Below the pieces are notes generated by a model, which was not told the DNA's origin, ran no database searches, and saw nothing but the letters and a program-made list of their open reading frames with translations. Position numbers and translations under genes: made by a program. Below, one piece after another: positions 63,750 through 64,000 of a stretch of DNA of 64,000 nt (positions are counted from its first letter, which is position 1; each line of letters begins with the position of its first letter). Source of the stretch: Bedellia somnulentella. Lineage: Eukaryota > Arthropoda > Insecta > Lepidoptera > Bedelliidae. The stretch lies in assembly GCA_963576735.1 (NCBI GenBank), contig OY755175.1, forward strand, positions 16,942,401 through 17,006,400. The letters are read 5' to 3'.

Positions 63750-64000
63750 ACCTCAGTAGCTGCTCACCAACATTTATTTCGGGTATATTACCAAGTTCAA
63801 GTGTGTCTTGGTAATCACCTGGACCCTAAAGACTGGGGTTGGAAGTTGGTCGACAATACATTAGAGCCAGTTCTAACTTTACTTCCACCAGCATCTGAGA
63901 AACTTCTCAACTCAATATTTTGCAACTGTAAAAAAGGTTGTAATGCTAAATGTGGATGCAGAAAAGTTGGACTGTTTTATTCCCTGGCATGCACAAACTG
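63750..64000 (+). CDS. Zinc/CXC protein gene, partial, runs off the window
   Basis: An open frame from after a TAA near 63746 to the window end encodes VYYQVQVCLGNHLDPKDWGW and then SEKLLNSIFCNCKKGCNAKC GCRKVGL. The order and spacing match the C-terminal third of the protein at 51310-52164 (YLQVQTWLG, EEWGWK, CACKTGCGASCGCRKSGL). It is a different, more intact-looking member; whether it begins properly upstream is unclear, and the protein continues past 64000. 63270-63749 holds no other recognisable coding. Confidence 0.6.

Overview
This is eukaryotic nuclear DNA from an insect, most likely a moth or butterfly. It is AT-rich, has spliced genes with GT-AG introns, and is packed with transposable elements. 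One element has piggyBac ends very close to those known from Trichoplusia ni, and the non-autonomous Helitrons and SINEs are of the kind seen in Lepidoptera. Nothing bacterial or phage-like is present.

Three host genes can be assembled by eye, all on the + strand and all with intact splice phases: (1) a complete four-exon gustatory receptor (28262-33105, about 384 aa); (2) an eight-exon gene encoding the C-terminal part of Ge-1/EDC4, the decapping scaffold (42236-54502, about 504 aa), whose expected WD40 part is not in the window; (3) a seven-exon reticulocalbin/calumenin-type six-EF-hand ER protein, like the insect 'supercoiling factor' scf (55994-63269, about 334 aa, ending NDEL).

Layout. 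1-7480: a tandem duplication (offset 4683) of a unit made of a Helitron plus a decayed, spliced zinc-motif gene of unknown function; copy 1 also holds a Transib-like element. 7617-9705: a hAT element, a SINE and a piggyBac-type element. 9984-14474: an apparently intact, very young Ty1/copia element on the minus strand with identical 157-bp LTRs. 15806-16531: two retroposons and an unusual insertion junction. 17001-23614: a nest in which a PIF/Harbinger element holds a hAT element, which holds a Helitron and a non-LTR retrotransposon. 23638-28000: tandem repeats, a small MITE with telomere-like repeats, a THAP fragment, tRNA-like retroposons and a long palindromic element. 28262-33105: the receptor gene with elements in its introns. 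34190-42000: family-A repeats, a second broken Harbinger element and SINEs. 42236-54502: Ge-1, with intron 5 carrying an element with 690-bp inverted repeats around a USP-like protease gene, and intron 6 carrying a three-level nest whose core is a TTA-flanked element with a zinc/CXC gene. 55145-63269: LINE remnants and scf. 63750-64000: part of a second zinc/CXC gene, cut by the window edge.

Two recurring retroposon families (A, about 250 bp; B, a tRNA-headed SINE of about 350 bp) share the 3' tail of the LINE seen at 57812-58434, which suggests one LINE mobilises both. The most unusual items are the two elements inside Ge-1 introns, because their only recognisable genes are not known transposases.
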